Source of the DNA: Pseudomonadales bacterium
Lineage (GTDB): Bacteria > Pseudomonadota > Gammaproteobacteria > Pseudomonadales > Ketobacteraceae
Reading direction: 5' to 3'
DNA length: 57,743 bases
Assembly: GCA_002708905.1 (NCBI GenBank)
Contig: PAPM01000031.1
Span: 1 to 57,743 of the forward strand
The notes beneath the pieces are model-generated. The model searched no databases, had not been told where the DNA came from, and worked only from the letters and a program-made list of their open reading frames with translations. Below are positions 1-8,806 of the stretch, piece by piece (position 1 is the stretch's first letter; every line of letters begins with the position of its first letter). The position numbers and the translations under genes were made by a program.

Positions 1-81
1 GGATATTTTACAGGCAGCCAGAGCGAGCACTTAAAGCGCAGAGCATCAGATATCAGGTTTCCTGGCTGCTTGAGTAGTTTG

Positions 82-98
82 GTGAAATATCCGGGCTA
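82..98 (+). repeat. 17-bp inverted repeat, left copy
   Basis: The 17 bases GTGAAATATCCGGGCTA recur exactly on the opposite strand at 57650-57666, near the other edge of the window. A shorter related string, GGATATTTTAC, sits at 1-11 and forms an imperfect inverted pair with 82-94. Inside it, GCAGCCAG (14-21) pairs with CTGGCTGC (62-69), so bases 1-94 could fold into a long hairpin. No gene is visible in 1-127. Confidence 0.5.
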
Positions 99-127
99 GA
101 GTCCTGATGGGGTACCTGCGTAGTGAG

Positions 128-772
128 TTACTCGCTGGGGGCACCCAGTACAATGTCCATTTGCTTCATGCGTTCATCCATAATCCGTTGTACATCTTTG
201 GCCTGTTCAATCAGGTCCGGGATTTCTGCAATGGGGATGGTGGTGGGAATGGGTAAAGTTTGATCAAGACCTTCTCCGTTGGCGAACGGATTGTTTTCCA
301 CGATGGAATTGGTGTTCTTCACCCGGCCGAAGGCAGCATCGATTTGGTCTTCGCTCAGCCCCTGCAGGACATTGGCGTCGGGATCGGTGCGTACCACCAT
401 ATTAAGGGTATTGCGGTTGGGTAATTCACTGAACTGCCAGACACCGTTGTCATCCTGCCAACGATAGTAGATGTTCTTTTGGCGCTGAATATCCAGAACC
501 GCCAGTTGTTCACGGGTCAACTGATCCGGTTGTTGAAACGTGGAATGTTCTTCAGACCATTGAATCCACTGTTCGCCACCCTCACCCAGACCTTCGCCAC
601 CGCTGAGCAGGTCGCCGGCATCTTCCAGGCTGGGGGCAGATATACTTACCAGACTGGGCAGACTGTCTTTTATCTGCATCAATTTCTGCATGCCGTCAGG
701 CCCCATCAGCAGGTAGGGACCGGCCAGGCCGAAAACCACCAGAAACATAATCAATTTGATGACAAACTTCAT
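128..772 (-). CDS. DUF4124-like periplasmic or membrane-anchored protein
   Basis: A 214-residue protein of unknown function. Residues 1-23 form a hydrophobic signal or anchor segment. A stretch near residues 100-120 (YYRWQDDNGVWQFSELPN) resembles the DUF4124 domain seen in many proteobacterial periplasmic proteins, where a Y-W-D-G-x-x-x-S/T-x-x-P pattern is typical. The C-terminal part (about 165-214) is charged and probably helical. A GGAGGAG ribosome binding site lies about 12 bases before the ATG, which supports this start. The gene is divergent from yajQ and shares its 117-base promoter region. I cannot assign a role beyond envelope location. Confidence 0.6.
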   Translation of the reverse strand: MKFVIKLIMFLVVFGLAGPYLLMGPDGMQKLMQIKDSLPSLVSISAPSLEDAGDLLSGGEGLGEGGEQWIQWSEEHSTFQQPDQLTREQLAVLDIQRQKNIYYRWQDDNGVWQFSELPNRNTLNMVVRTDPDANVLQGLSEDQIDAAFGRVKNTNSIVENNPFANGEGLDQTLPIPTTIPIAEIPDLIEQAKDVQRIMDERMKQMDIVLGAPSE

Positions 773-889
773 GAACGCGAATCGCTCCTCCTGATGAGCC
801 GATCCATCCAGTATAGCCGCTAATAACGACCTACACAGGGTGGGCTTGATGGATTACTATGTGGCAAATTGCACGTTTTGAGGAAATTT

Positions 890-1372
890 ATGCCTTCTTT
901 CGACATAGTATCTGAACTGAATATGCACGAAGTGGACAACGCGGTGGACCAGGCCAAGCGTGAACTGGGTACCCGTTTTGACTTCAAGGGCACCAAATGC
1001 GCGTTCGAGCAGGACAAGAATGTGGTGACCCTGATCGGTGATGCGGACTTTCATTTGCGTCAGTTGCAGGACATTCTGGAAAACAAGCTGATCAAGCGCG
1101 GGATCGATATCGTATGCATTGATGCTGCGGACCCGGAGCTGAATCTGGCAGAAGCCCGGCAGAAGATCACCCTGCGCGAGGGGTTAACCTCTGAGCAGGC
1201 GAAGAAGCTGGTGAAGATGATCAAGGACAAGAAGATGAAGGTGCAGGCTTCCATTCAGGGGGAGAAAGTCCGGGTTACCGGCAAGAAGCGCGATGACCTG
1301 CAGGAAGTGATCGCCATGCTGAAGGGCGCGGATTTTGAAATGCCCCTGCAGTTTGATAATTTCCGGGACTAA
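890..1372 (+). CDS. yajQ: YajQ family nucleotide-binding protein
   Basis: A 160-residue protein that matches the YajQ/DUF520 family over its whole length. It opens with the family hallmark MPSFDIVSE and contains the conserved RFDFKG segment near residue 30. YajQ proteins have two similar ferredoxin-like folds. Family members have been described as binding nucleotides, and in Xanthomonas and Pseudomonas relatives cyclic di-GMP with effects on transcription. The longer frame from 869 was rejected because family members start at MPSFD. The gene is convergent with phoR, 22 bases away, with no clear terminator between them. Confidence 0.9.
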   Translation: MPSFDIVSELNMHEVDNAVDQAKRELGTRFDFKGTKCAFEQDKNVVTLIGDADFHLRQLQDILENKLIKRGIDIVCIDAADPELNLAEARQKITLREGLTSEQAKKLVKMIKDKKMKVQASIQGEKVRVTGKKRDDLQEVIAMLKGADFEMPLQFDNFRD

Positions 1373-1394
1373 AGACCCAATATTAAAAGGGCGA

Positions 1395-2717
1395 TCAAGC
1401 CACCGATTGCCGGGTGGTGGCCACCAGGTTTTTACGGGGGAAATGGCAGGTGAACACACAGCCTTCCCCCAGTTCACTGAACACTTCCAGTTTGGCCTGG
1501 TGATGAATCAGCACATGTTTGACGATGGCGAGCCCCAGCCCGGTGCCACCGGTTTTGCTGTGCCGGCTCTGGTCCGCCCGGTAGAAGCGTTCCGTCAGGC
1601 GCGGCAGGTGTTTGGGATCAATACCGTCGCCATCGTCCTCCACTTCCATATAGACACCGTTCTCGTCATCGTACCAGCGCAGGGTAATGTTGCTGCCGGC
1701 CGGAGTATATTTGATGGCGTTGATCACCAGATTGGAAAACGCGCTGCGTAATTCCTCCTCGTCACCCTTGATATCCAGGTCATCGTTTACTTCCAGCGTT
1801 ATGTTGTGCTGCTTGCTGTCATTCATGGCCTGGGCGTCATTAAAAATTCGCCGCAGCAGGTTGGGAACCCCCACGGGCTTCATCACCTGAGTGCTGCGAT
1901 CGGTTTCCAGGCGGGACAATAACAGCAGATCATTCACCAGGGCTTCCATGCGCAGGGCCTGTTCATTCATGCGATTCAGGCCCCGACTCAGTTGCGGCTG
2001 ATCTTCCTGCAGTGAATCCATGAAGGTTTCCAGATAGCCTTTTATCACCGTAAGTGGCGTGCGTAATTCGTGGGACACATTGGCCACGAAATCCTGGCGC
2101 ATTTGCTCCAGATTATGCACCCGGGTTACATCCCGCGCCACGATCAGCCGTTCCCCTTCCCCGAAAACGGTAATCTGGAACTGCAGGAACACACCCGCTT
2201 GCAGGGCCGAGGGAATCTCCAGGGGGCGCTGGTAATTGCGGGACTCAAAATAACGGATAAAGCGGGGATCCCGCAGCAGGTTGGTGAGGGGCTGGCCGCG
2301 ATCGGTTTTTAGCTGGAATCCCAACAGCACTTTACCGGCGTCGTTCCACCACTCCAGGTTGCCCTGTGGGTCCACCACCACCACGGCGTCCTGGATGGCG
2401 TTGGTGGATTGCTGGGCGCGGATGATGATGTTGTGCAGGTTGCTGATCTGGCTTTTGAAGGTTTTATTCTGCTGGTAAAGATGGTCGAAGATCAGGCCCC
2501 ACAGCCCGCTGCTTTCCGGAGGATCGGATTTGTCGTCGGATGCCAGCCAGCGCGCCAGGTCCCGGGTGCGGACCAACATCCATAAGCAGTAGGGTACGCT
2601 CACCAGTGCCACACCAATGCCCGGGTAGCCCAGGGTCCAGCCGCCGACGGCACCTATAATGATCAGAATGATGAACTGGTTGAGCTCAATATTCCATTCT
2701 TTAAACACGCGCTGCAC
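1395..2717 (-). CDS. phoR: Phosphate regulon sensor histidine kinase PhoR
   Basis: A 440-residue membrane histidine kinase with the PhoR layout. Two transmembrane helices lie at about 14-50, a PAS domain at about 100-200, and a HisKA domain with the phospho-acceptor H216 in VSHELRTPL. The HATPase domain has its N box near residue 333, DGDGID at 362-367 and GTGLGLAI at 391-398. With PhoU and the Pst transporter, PhoR senses phosphate supply and phosphorylates PhoB. Its partner phoB lies just upstream on the same strand, 103 bases away, so the two are probably co-transcribed. No pst or phoU genes are in the window. Confidence 0.92.
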   Translation of the reverse strand: MQRVFKEWNIELNQFIILIIIGAVGGWTLGYPGIGVALVSVPYCLWMLVRTRDLARWLASDDKSDPPESSGLWGLIFDHLYQQNKTFKSQISNLHNIIIRAQQSTNAIQDAVVVVDPQGNLEWWNDAGKVLLGFQLKTDRGQPLTNLLRDPRFIRYFESRNYQRPLEIPSALQAGVFLQFQITVFGEGERLIVARDVTRVHNLEQMRQDFVANVSHELRTPLTVIKGYLETFMDSLQEDQPQLSRGLNRMNEQALRMEALVNDLLLLSRLETDRSTQVMKPVGVPNLLRRIFNDAQAMNDSKQHNITLEVNDDLDIKGDEEELRSAFSNLVINAIKYTPAGSNITLRWYDDENGVYMEVEDDGDGIDPKHLPRLTERFYRADQSRHSKTGGTGLGLAIVKHVLIHHQAKLEVFSELGEGCVFTCHFPRKNLVATTRQSVA

Positions 2718-2820
2718 CCTGCTTACGAATTCAGGAGAATACTACTCTACTGCACAGTAGTAGCAAAACGGTTGCGCTTGGGCAATAAATCTAGCCCTTT
2801 AGCTAGCAAGCTGATTTTCT

Positions 2821-3510
2821 TCAGAATTTTGTTGAAAATCGATAGCCTGTGCCGCGCACAGTCTGCACCAGATGATCGTATTTGTGAGGGGCCAGAGCCT
2901 TGCGCAGGCGGCGGATATGAACATCGACAGTGCGGTCTTCCACGTACACGTTGCCACCCCAAACCTGGTCCAGCAGCTGGGCGCGGGAATAGGCCCGGTC
3001 CTGATGGGTCATAAAGAACTCCAGCAGGCGGTATTCCGTCGGGCCCATTTCCACCGGGCGTTCATCGGCGGTAATGCGATGGCTGATGGGGTCCAGCGCC
3101 AGGCCTTCCACCAGGATGGCCTTGTTCTGGTCGCCCTTGGTGCGGCGCAACACAGCGTTGATGCGGGAAATCAATTCCCGGGTGGAAAAGGGTTTGGTGA
3201 TGTAGTCGTCGGCACCGGCATCCAGTCCCTGGATTTTGTTGTCTTCTTCACTTTTGGCTGTGAGCATGATGACGGGAATTTCGCTGGTGGCTTCATCCCG
3301 CTTCAGGCGGCGGGCCAGTTCGATACCGCTGACCCCTGGTAGCATCCAGTCCAGCAATACCAAGTCTGGTCTTTCGTCCACCACCATGCCGTGGGCCACT
3401 TGCCCGTTTTCCGCTTCTATCCACTGGAAGCCCGCCAGCTCCAGGGAGACGGAGATCATTTCGCGGATGGCTTCTTCGTCATCAACGATCAGAATTTTTG
3501 CTTCGGCCAT
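2821..3510 (-). CDS. phoB: Phosphate regulon response regulator PhoB
   Basis: A 229-residue OmpR-type response regulator. The receiver domain (1-120) has the acidic pair D10/D11, the phospho-acceptor D54 in VLLDWMLPG and K106 in TKPF. The C-terminal winged helix carries [14 protein letters not shown] and ends in GTGYRFS. When phosphorylated by PhoR, PhoB activates genes for phosphate scavenging. Length and motifs match PhoB throughout. It is the first gene of the phoB-phoR unit. I did not find a convincing pho box in the 77 bases between it and ubiA. Confidence 0.93.
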   Translation of the reverse strand: MAEAKILIVDDEEAIREMISVSLELAGFQWIEAENGQVAHGMVVDERPDLVLLDWMLPGVSGIELARRLKRDEATSEIPVIMLTAKSEEDNKIQGLDAGADDYITKPFSTRELISRINAVLRRTKGDQNKAILVEGLALDPISHRITADERPVEMGPTEYRLLEFFMTHQDRAYSRAQLLDQVWGGNVYVEDRTVDVHIRRLRKALAPHKYDHLVQTVRGTGYRFSTKF

Positions 3511-3587
3511 GATGTCACTGTATCCACTACCTAATAATTACAGCCCATTTAAGTAGGTCAATGTTACAGAAAAATGACGATTGTGGG

Positions 3588-4481
3588 TCAGGTCAGGCTG
3601 TAATGCAGGAATATTCCCGCAAAAATCACCGCGCCCACCCAATGATTGTGAAGGAAGGCTTTGAAACAGGCGTCCCGGTCCCGCTGCCGGCTCTGCCAAA
3701 GTTGCCAGCCCCACAGCAGGATCGCCGCCAGCAGTCCGGCGTAGTACCAGACACTGAATTCCAGGCGACTGCCCAACAGGGCCAGGGCCAGCACAGCGGT
3801 ACCGTTCAACACCCCCACCATGGTCAGGTCCATGTCACCAAACAGGATGGCGGTGGATTTGATCCCCACTTTCAGGTCGTCTTCCCGGTCCACCATGGCG
3901 TAGAGGGTGTCATAGGCCATGGTCCAGGCCACGGTTGCCAGGTAAATCAGCCAGGCATGCTCGGGCACGGTTTCGCTGACCGCGCCGAACGCCATGGGAA
4001 CCGCCCAGGCAAAAGCAGCACCCAGCACCAGTTGGGGCAGGTAGGTATGGCGTTTCATGTAGGGATAGGTGCAGGCCAGCACCAGCCCGCCCACTGACAG
4101 TATGATCGTGAAGGTGTTGGTGAGCAGTACCAGGCAGAACGCCAGAATGCCGATGATCGCTGCGATAGCGAGTGCTTCCTTACCGCTGATGCGTCCAGTG
4201 GCAAGCGGGCGTCCGGCGGTGCGGGTGACATGGCCGTCAAAGTCCCGATCGGCATAGTCGTTGATAATGCAGCCACCGGTGCGGGTCAGGAATACACCGG
4301 CGATAAAAACAAAGATCAGCTTGAAGCTGGGGTCGCCCTCGGCGGCGATCCAGAGTGCCCACAGGGTTGGCCACATCAACAGATAGATGCCGATGGGGCG
4401 GTCCAGGCGGCCCAGGGCGATAAAGTCCGGTAATCGTCGCAAGCGCGAATTGGAGAGTTGTAGTTCTTTTAAGGTTGCCAC
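3588..4481 (-). CDS. ubiA: 4-hydroxybenzoate octaprenyltransferase
   Basis: A 297-residue integral membrane enzyme that attaches a polyprenyl chain to 4-hydroxybenzoate, an early step of ubiquinone synthesis. The two aspartate-rich Mg-prenyl diphosphate motifs are present: N74-D75-x2-D78-x3-D82 and D191-x6-D198-x2-D201. Between and after them are about eight hydrophobic helices typical of the UbiA superfamily. It lies directly downstream of ubiC, the enzyme that makes its substrate, separated by 9 bases. The two form a biosynthetic operon of the kind found in E. coli. Confidence 0.94.
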   Translation of the reverse strand: MATLKELQLSNSRLRRLPDFIALGRLDRPIGIYLLMWPTLWALWIAAEGDPSFKLIFVFIAGVFLTRTGGCIINDYADRDFDGHVTRTAGRPLATGRISGKEALAIAAIIGILAFCLVLLTNTFTIILSVGGLVLACTYPYMKRHTYLPQLVLGAAFAWAVPMAFGAVSETVPEHAWLIYLATVAWTMAYDTLYAMVDREDDLKVGIKSTAILFGDMDLTMVGVLNGTAVLALALLGSRLEFSVWYYAGLLAAILLWGWQLWQSRQRDRDACFKAFLHNHWVGAVIFAGIFLHYSLT

Positions 4482-4490
4482 AAGGATTCC

Positions 4491-5063
4491 TTATACCGTT
4501 CCCAAATACATGGGGCATGCGTGAAGGAAGTACTCACTTACCAATAAAGGTTTGTCATATAAATAGAATAGCGACTGTCTGCCCCAAATGATGCCTTGAT
4601 CTGCAAAATCTGCACTGACCCGCTTCGCATCCAGCCGGTAAACCGAGATCGGGCCGCGGCGCACATTGGGGTGGTTGAACAGTACCGCACCCAGGGGTTT
4701 GGTGCCAAGTCGGGTCAGGGCCTTGGCGGGGCCCTGCAGGGTGTCGGCGGGAATCAGGGTGCGGGCAAACACCCAGGGCTGATCGTGACACAGCAGCGCC
4801 ACTTCCCGCAGAAAGGGCCAGCTCCTCTGCTCCTGGGCAAGGGCTTCCCGCTCATGGTCAGTGGCCTGCTGGTGCCCCTGGCGCAGCAGGTGTACCCGAA
4901 AGTCACCATCACTGGCCCGTATCAGGCGTTGGGTGAGGGAGCCCCGGTCCAGCAACCAGGGCCGATAGGGGCGCGGCACCCGATAGGGCGGGATGCGACC
5001 GCCTCCCCCCAGGTAAAGTGCCTGATCCTGCAGGATCGATGGAAGAAAGTGCTGGCTAGCCAT
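4491..5063 (-). CDS. ubiC: Chorismate lyase
   Basis: A 190-residue soluble enzyme that converts chorismate to 4-hydroxybenzoate plus pyruvate. Conserved features include the REVALL segment near residues 86-91, which carries the product-binding arginine, and the LVSEYFL segment near the C terminus, which carries the glutamate equivalent to E155 of E. coli UbiC. Similarity to the family is moderate, as is usual for UbiC, but its place immediately before ubiA makes the call firm. It is divergent from the rubredoxin gene, across 163 bases. Confidence 0.88.
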   Translation of the reverse strand: MASQHFLPSILQDQALYLGGGGRIPPYRVPRPYRPWLLDRGSLTQRLIRASDGDFRVHLLRQGHQQATDHEREALAQEQRSWPFLREVALLCHDQPWVFARTLIPADTLQGPAKALTRLGTKPLGAVLFNHPNVRRGPISVYRLDAKRVSADFADQGIIWGRQSLFYLYDKPLLVSEYFLHACPMYLGTV

Positions 5064-5226
5064 AAGGTATTGAATCTATTGATGCTGTTGTCCGTGATTG
5101 TAGCGAAATCCGGTTTGGTTTGCTTTGCACTGTCGGACAATTGATGCGGCTGACTTGCATTTTTGGGGTTTCGCACGTAATTTCCCCCTTCCTTACAGAG
5201 GTTGTGATAGTAGAAAGGTGTAGAAA

Positions 5227-5391
5227 ATGAAGAAATACGAGTGCATCGTTTGCGGCTATATCTATGATGAGGCAGAGGGTTGGCCGGAAGATGGCATTGC
5301 AGCTGGGACCAAGTGGGAAGACGTGCCGGAAGATTGGGTGTGCCCGGATTGCGGTGTGACCAAAGAAGATTTCGAGTTAATGGAAGACTGA
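5227..5391 (+). CDS. Rubredoxin
   Basis: A 54-residue rubredoxin, a small cytoplasmic one-electron carrier with a single iron held by four cysteines. The two CxxC pairs are at C6/C9 and C39/C42, within CIVCGY and CPDCGV, and the aromatic and acidic core residues are in place. The ATG follows an AGAAAGGTGTAG stretch that gives an AAGG-like ribosome binding site. In gammaproteobacteria a lone rubredoxin at this site beside ubiC is common. It could also feed the AlkB-type monooxygenase 30 kb away, although that enzyme has its own reductase. Confidence 0.95.
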   Translation: MKKYECIVCGYIYDEAEGWPEDGIAAGTKWEDVPEDWVCPDCGVTKEDFELMED

Positions 5392-5429
5392 TAAGAGCCT
5401 TCCATTAGTAACTCCGGCACCTGTTGCCA

Positions 5430-6407
5430 TCAGGGATCATAGCGGTGCAAGCCGCCTTCGAAAAAACTGGTGGCCAACAGGACTCCCGGTACCGATACAT
5501 TCCCCAGATCCACTGCCAGACTGCTCACCTGAATAGGCCCGCTGTCCTGGCGCCGATAGTGTCCCGTCAGCGGATCAAAATAGGTCAGGTAGTTTTTTCC
5601 CAGCCCGTTGATACCCGCAATTTCCGCCAGCACCAACTCCCCCGCGAGCCAGGTCATGTCGTCCAATACCCGATACCAGGGGGTACGATACAGCAGCTCC
5701 GGTGCGCCGGCGGACCCGTCGTCCCGCACCGGTATGCGAAACAGGGTCTGACCGCCGATAAAATAGAGTTCGCCTTCTGCCATGAGCAAGCCATTGGGCA
5801 TCAGCATCCCGGGCCGGCGCGCCAGCCAATCCTCCAATTCAAAACTCAGGTTTAGCGGGTCGGTGATGGTGAGCTTACTGATGGCCGGGCCGTCGAAGCC
5901 CAACGCCGTGCCATAGGATGAAGCGCTCAGCAACAGGGTGCGGTCATCCAGCATGGTCATGCCGTTGTACCAAACCGGATCAGCAAATGCCTGAATCTGA
6001 ACCTGGTCCGCGCTGCTGGCACCGGGTGTCACTTTATAGAGCGCGGCGGTGCGGGGTCTGCCGAGGGGGATCAACCATGGGTACCAGATGGTGCAGGCGG
6101 CATAAAGATGGTGTCCGTCGGTGGTCATGCCGGAAAAAAAGCAACGACCGTTGTCGTAGTGATTATCCACCTGGAGGCAAGCCGTGAGGCCGCTGACGGC
6201 GTCATAGTCACAGGCTTCATCCAGGTCCAGGGTACGCTTGATTTCATAGATGCCGCGATCACTTGCCAGGAAAACCCGGCCTTGCGGCAGCACCACTATG
6301 TTTTCCGTGTGGCCCAGCAGGCTGCGGGGTAGAATGGGGGAGGCGTTGACCCACGCCCCGGCCAGCAGCAACAGGGCCGCCAGCAGACATCGTCCATGGT
6401 TTGTCAT
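5430..6407 (-). CDS. Secreted beta-propeller protein, SMP-30/strictosidine synthase-like
   Basis: A 325-residue protein with a signal peptide (1-22, ending near VNASP) followed by repeats of about 45 residues of the beta-propeller kind. They carry motifs such as LPQGRVFLASDRGIYEI, WYNGMTMLDD and PNGLLMAEGELYFIGG. These resemble the SMP-30/gluconolactonase and strictosidine synthase-like propellers, in which an N-G pair helps bind a metal. I cannot name a substrate. It is convergent with rubredoxin (38 bases apart) and divergent from the HU gene. The predicted location is the periplasm. Confidence 0.6.
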   Translation of the reverse strand: MTNHGRCLLAALLLLAGAWVNASPILPRSLLGHTENIVVLPQGRVFLASDRGIYEIKRTLDLDEACDYDAVSGLTACLQVDNHYDNGRCFFSGMTTDGHHLYAACTIWYPWLIPLGRPRTAALYKVTPGASSADQVQIQAFADPVWYNGMTMLDDRTLLLSASSYGTALGFDGPAISKLTITDPLNLSFELEDWLARRPGMLMPNGLLMAEGELYFIGGQTLFRIPVRDDGSAGAPELLYRTPWYRVLDDMTWLAGELVLAEIAGINGLGKNYLTYFDPLTGHYRRQDSGPIQVSSLAVDLGNVSVPGVLLATSFFEGGLHRYDP

Positions 6408-6571
6408 TTTTGTTAGTCCATTAGATTAGAGTGGAAATCTGATAATAGAACGGTAGTACGTGGCAGCAAGTCAGGGATGTTTACAGAATGGTCAAGGAGG
6501 CGGGTGCGGCGGCCAGGATGCAAAAAATCCACAACCATTATACAATCGCCGCTTTTGAGGGGACCTCACGA

Positions 6572-6847
6572 ATGCAGAAGTCAGAAGTGGAAGCGGCGCT
6601 TGCAGAGAAGCTGAATATTACAAAAACGGCCGCGCGCGATCTGTTGAACGTGATTCTGGATCAGATCACCCTGGAATTAAGCCGTGGCCAGCGCGTCAGC
6701 CTGCCCGGTTTTGGTGTGTTTGAAACCCGCGCCTACGGCCCTCGTACCGGCCGTAACCCCCAAACCGGAGAACCCATCGACATTCCGGCCGGGCACAACG
6801 CGCACTTCAAACCGGGTAAAGGTCTGAAAGACGCCATCTCAGGCTAG
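6572..6847 (+). CDS. HU/IHF family DNA-binding protein
   Basis: A 91-residue histone-like protein. It shows the HU pattern: an N-terminal helical dimerisation part, then GQRVSLPGFGVFETR near residues 40-55 and the beta-arm segment GRNPQTGEPIDIPA with the conserved proline that intercalates into DNA. The open frame starts at 6488, but that would add 28 residues not seen in the family. The ATG at 6572 follows a GAGGGG ribosome binding site and gives the standard length. It is not clearly HupA, HupB, IhfA or IhfB. It is followed by a small SCP2-like gene 27 bases downstream. Confidence 0.88.
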   Translation: MQKSEVEAALAEKLNITKTAARDLLNVILDQITLELSRGQRVSLPGFGVFETRAYGPRTGRNPQTGEPIDIPAGHNAHFKPGKGLKDAISG

Positions 6848-6874
6848 GCTGTTGAATTATTTGGGAATGCCATT

Positions 6875-7255
6875 ATGAAGTTTTGGTTTTTATTGCTGGT
6901 TTTGGGCTGGCGCATGCGCTGGCTGGCCAATAACAATGACGCGTTTAAAGAGAAGCTGGAAGAAAAGGACACCATCCTCCAGTTTCGCACGGAAAGCGGC
7001 AAAGTGGCCCGTTATTACGTGATCAAGGATCAGAAGGTCAAGCCCTGTGGCGGCATTCACCCTAAACCCAACATGTGCATGTCCTTCAAGGATGCACAGT
7101 ACGCCTACCAGACCATCATGAACGTCAAAAAGGATAAAATGGCCATCATGAAAGGCATGGGCACCAAAGAGATCGTGGTGACCGGTGAAGCCCAGGAAAT
7201 GATGTGGTTTATGAGTCTGGTTAAGTTCTTCCCCCCAAAAAAGAAGAAAAAGTAA
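6875..7255 (+). CDS. Small SCP2-like protein
   Basis: A 126-residue protein. The central part (about 30-115) has the spacing of a small SCP2 sterol-carrier domain: an ILQFRT strand, a YYVIKDQKV strand with CGG after it, SFKDAQYAY and VTGEAQEMMWF. The N terminus has a short hydrophobic stretch (4-18) and the C terminus ends in a run of lysines after two prolines. SCP2 domains bind lipids or sterols nonspecifically; a lipid role is inference only. It is probably co-transcribed with the HU-like gene. Confidence 0.5.
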   Translation: MKFWFLLLVLGWRMRWLANNNDAFKEKLEEKDTILQFRTESGKVARYYVIKDQKVKPCGGIHPKPNMCMSFKDAQYAYQTIMNVKKDKMAIMKGMGTKEIVVTGEAQEMMWFMSLVKFFPPKKKKK

Positions 7256-7288
7256 CCAAGTTTCAAGTTGTTCGGTAAAACTTCACTT

Positions 7289-7314
7289 GTTTCGTAGTCA
7301 CTTTGTGACGAAAC
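7289..7314 (+). terminator. Possible terminator hairpin
   Basis: GTTTCGT and GTCAC pair imperfectly with GTGACGAAAC around a TTT loop, followed by a weakly T-rich stretch. It lies in the 195-base gap between the SCP2-like gene and the symporter gene. The T tract is poor, so this may only be a structured leader. Confidence 0.3.
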
Positions 7315-7450
7315 TTATTGTTAACTGGCTTTCGTTCGATGTGATTGATACATTGTGCTTGTCTGTTTTTTGCACAAGTGAACCAGTATTTAGACCAGCA
7401 ACTGGTATTGAGTTAACTGGGATTGAGTAAGTGAGTTAAGAGGAACCGGG

Positions 7451-8806
7451 GTGACAGATTCGCTGCGGTCGGGGCAACAGGATGCACCGGCTTCCGAGCA
7501 TCATCAGCATCAGCATCAGCATAAGAAAGATACGCTGACCTTTCGTATTTTCCTGGGCCTGGCCCTGGGCTTTGCGGCTGGCCTGTTGATGTTCTATGTC
7601 CCCAGCGAAGGCTCAGACTTGGCAGCCTGGGTGCAGGAATACCTCATCGACGGTGTGTTTCTCGTTTGTGGCAAGATCTTCGTCAATTTGCTCAAGCTTA
7701 TGATTGTGCCTCTGGTGCTGGTCTCCCTGATCTGCGGGGTGATTGCCTCAGAGGAAAGCAAAAGCCTGGGGCGGTTGGGCACCAAGACCTTCTTCCTTTA
7801 CCTGATCACTACCGGCATCGCCATTACCCTGGCGCTGATGGTGGCGCAGGTGGTGGACCCCGGAGCAGGCATCAGCCTGGATGGGGATTACGACCCCTAC
7901 GTGGCCAAGGAGCGCCCGCCCTTTGTGCAGGTGCTGATTAACATCTTCCCGGACAACCCCATGCAGGCCATGGCCGAAGGCAACATGCTGCAGGTGATAG
8001 TGTTTGCCATCCTGGTGGGTATTGCCCTCAATCACACCGGTGACCACGGTCAGCGTATCGGCGCCATCTTTAACGACCTCAACGTGGTGGTGATGAAGCT
8101 GGTGCAGTTGATCATGCAACTGGCACCCTATGGCGTGTTCTTCCTGGTGGGTAAGGTGTTCGCCGAACAGGGGCTGGATCTGTTGAAAGGTCTGGGGGCT
8201 TACATGGGCTGTGTGTTGTTCGCCCTGTTCCTGCATTTCACCGGCACCTACCTGACCATTCTTACCTTCCTGGCGCGACTGAACCCGATTATCTTTCTGA
8301 AGAAAATGCGCCCGGCCCACATGTTTGCTTTCAGCACCGCCAGCAGCGCCGCCACCATGCCGATCACCATGGGTATCGTGGAGAAAAAGCTGGGGGTGAA
8401 GAACTCCGTAGCGTCTTTCACCATTCCCCTGGGTACCACCATCAATATGGACGGCACCGCCATCATGCAGGGTGTGGCCACCGTCTTTATTGCCAGTGCC
8501 TATGGCGTGGAGCTGGGTCTGGCGGAATTCCTGTCGGTGATTGCCACTGCCACCCTGGCGTCAATCGGTACGGCGGCCGTGCCCAGTGCCGGCATGATCA
8601 CACTGGCTATGGTGCTGGGACAGGTGGGATTACCGGCGGAAGCCATCGGCCTTATCTTAGGCGTGGACCGGGTGCTGGATATGGTGCGCACGGCCGTGAA
8701 CATTACCGGGGATGCCGTTGTAACCTGCACCGTTGCCCGCAGCGAGGGGGCACTGGATCAGACGATCTTCGATGATCCGGATGTGGTGGAGGTACAACCA
8801 GGATGA
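7451..8806 (+). CDS. Dicarboxylate/amino-acid:cation symporter (DAACS family)
   Basis: A 451-residue inner-membrane carrier of the GltP/DctA family, which imports acidic amino acids or C4-dicarboxylates with Na+ or H+. The re-entrant hairpin serine motif ASSAATMP, the NMDGTAIMQG helix and the substrate/cation helix DMVRTAVNITGD are all present. The arginine in the last motif is the residue that binds the side-chain carboxylate in GltPh, so an acidic substrate is likely. The start is GTG with AGGAACCGGGG before it. The cytoplasmic N terminus (residues 17-25) is unusually rich in alternating His and Gln. The stop overlaps the next start (ATGA). Confidence 0.9.
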   Translation: MTDSLRSGQQDAPASEHHQHQHQHKKDTLTFRIFLGLALGFAAGLLMFYVPSEGSDLAAWVQEYLIDGVFLVCGKIFVNLLKLMIVPLVLVSLICGVIASEESKSLGRLGTKTFFLYLITTGIAITLALMVAQVVDPGAGISLDGDYDPYVAKERPPFVQVLINIFPDNPMQAMAEGNMLQVIVFAILVGIALNHTGDHGQRIGAIFNDLNVVVMKLVQLIMQLAPYGVFFLVGKVFAEQGLDLLKGLGAYMGCVLFALFLHFTGTYLTILTFLARLNPIIFLKKMRPAHMFAFSTASSAATMPITMGIVEKKLGVKNSVASFTIPLGTTINMDGTAIMQGVATVFIASAYGVELGLAEFLSVIATATLASIGTAAVPSAGMITLAMVLGQVGLPAEAIGLILGVDRVLDMVRTAVNITGDAVVTCTVARSEGALDQTIFDDPDVVEVQPG

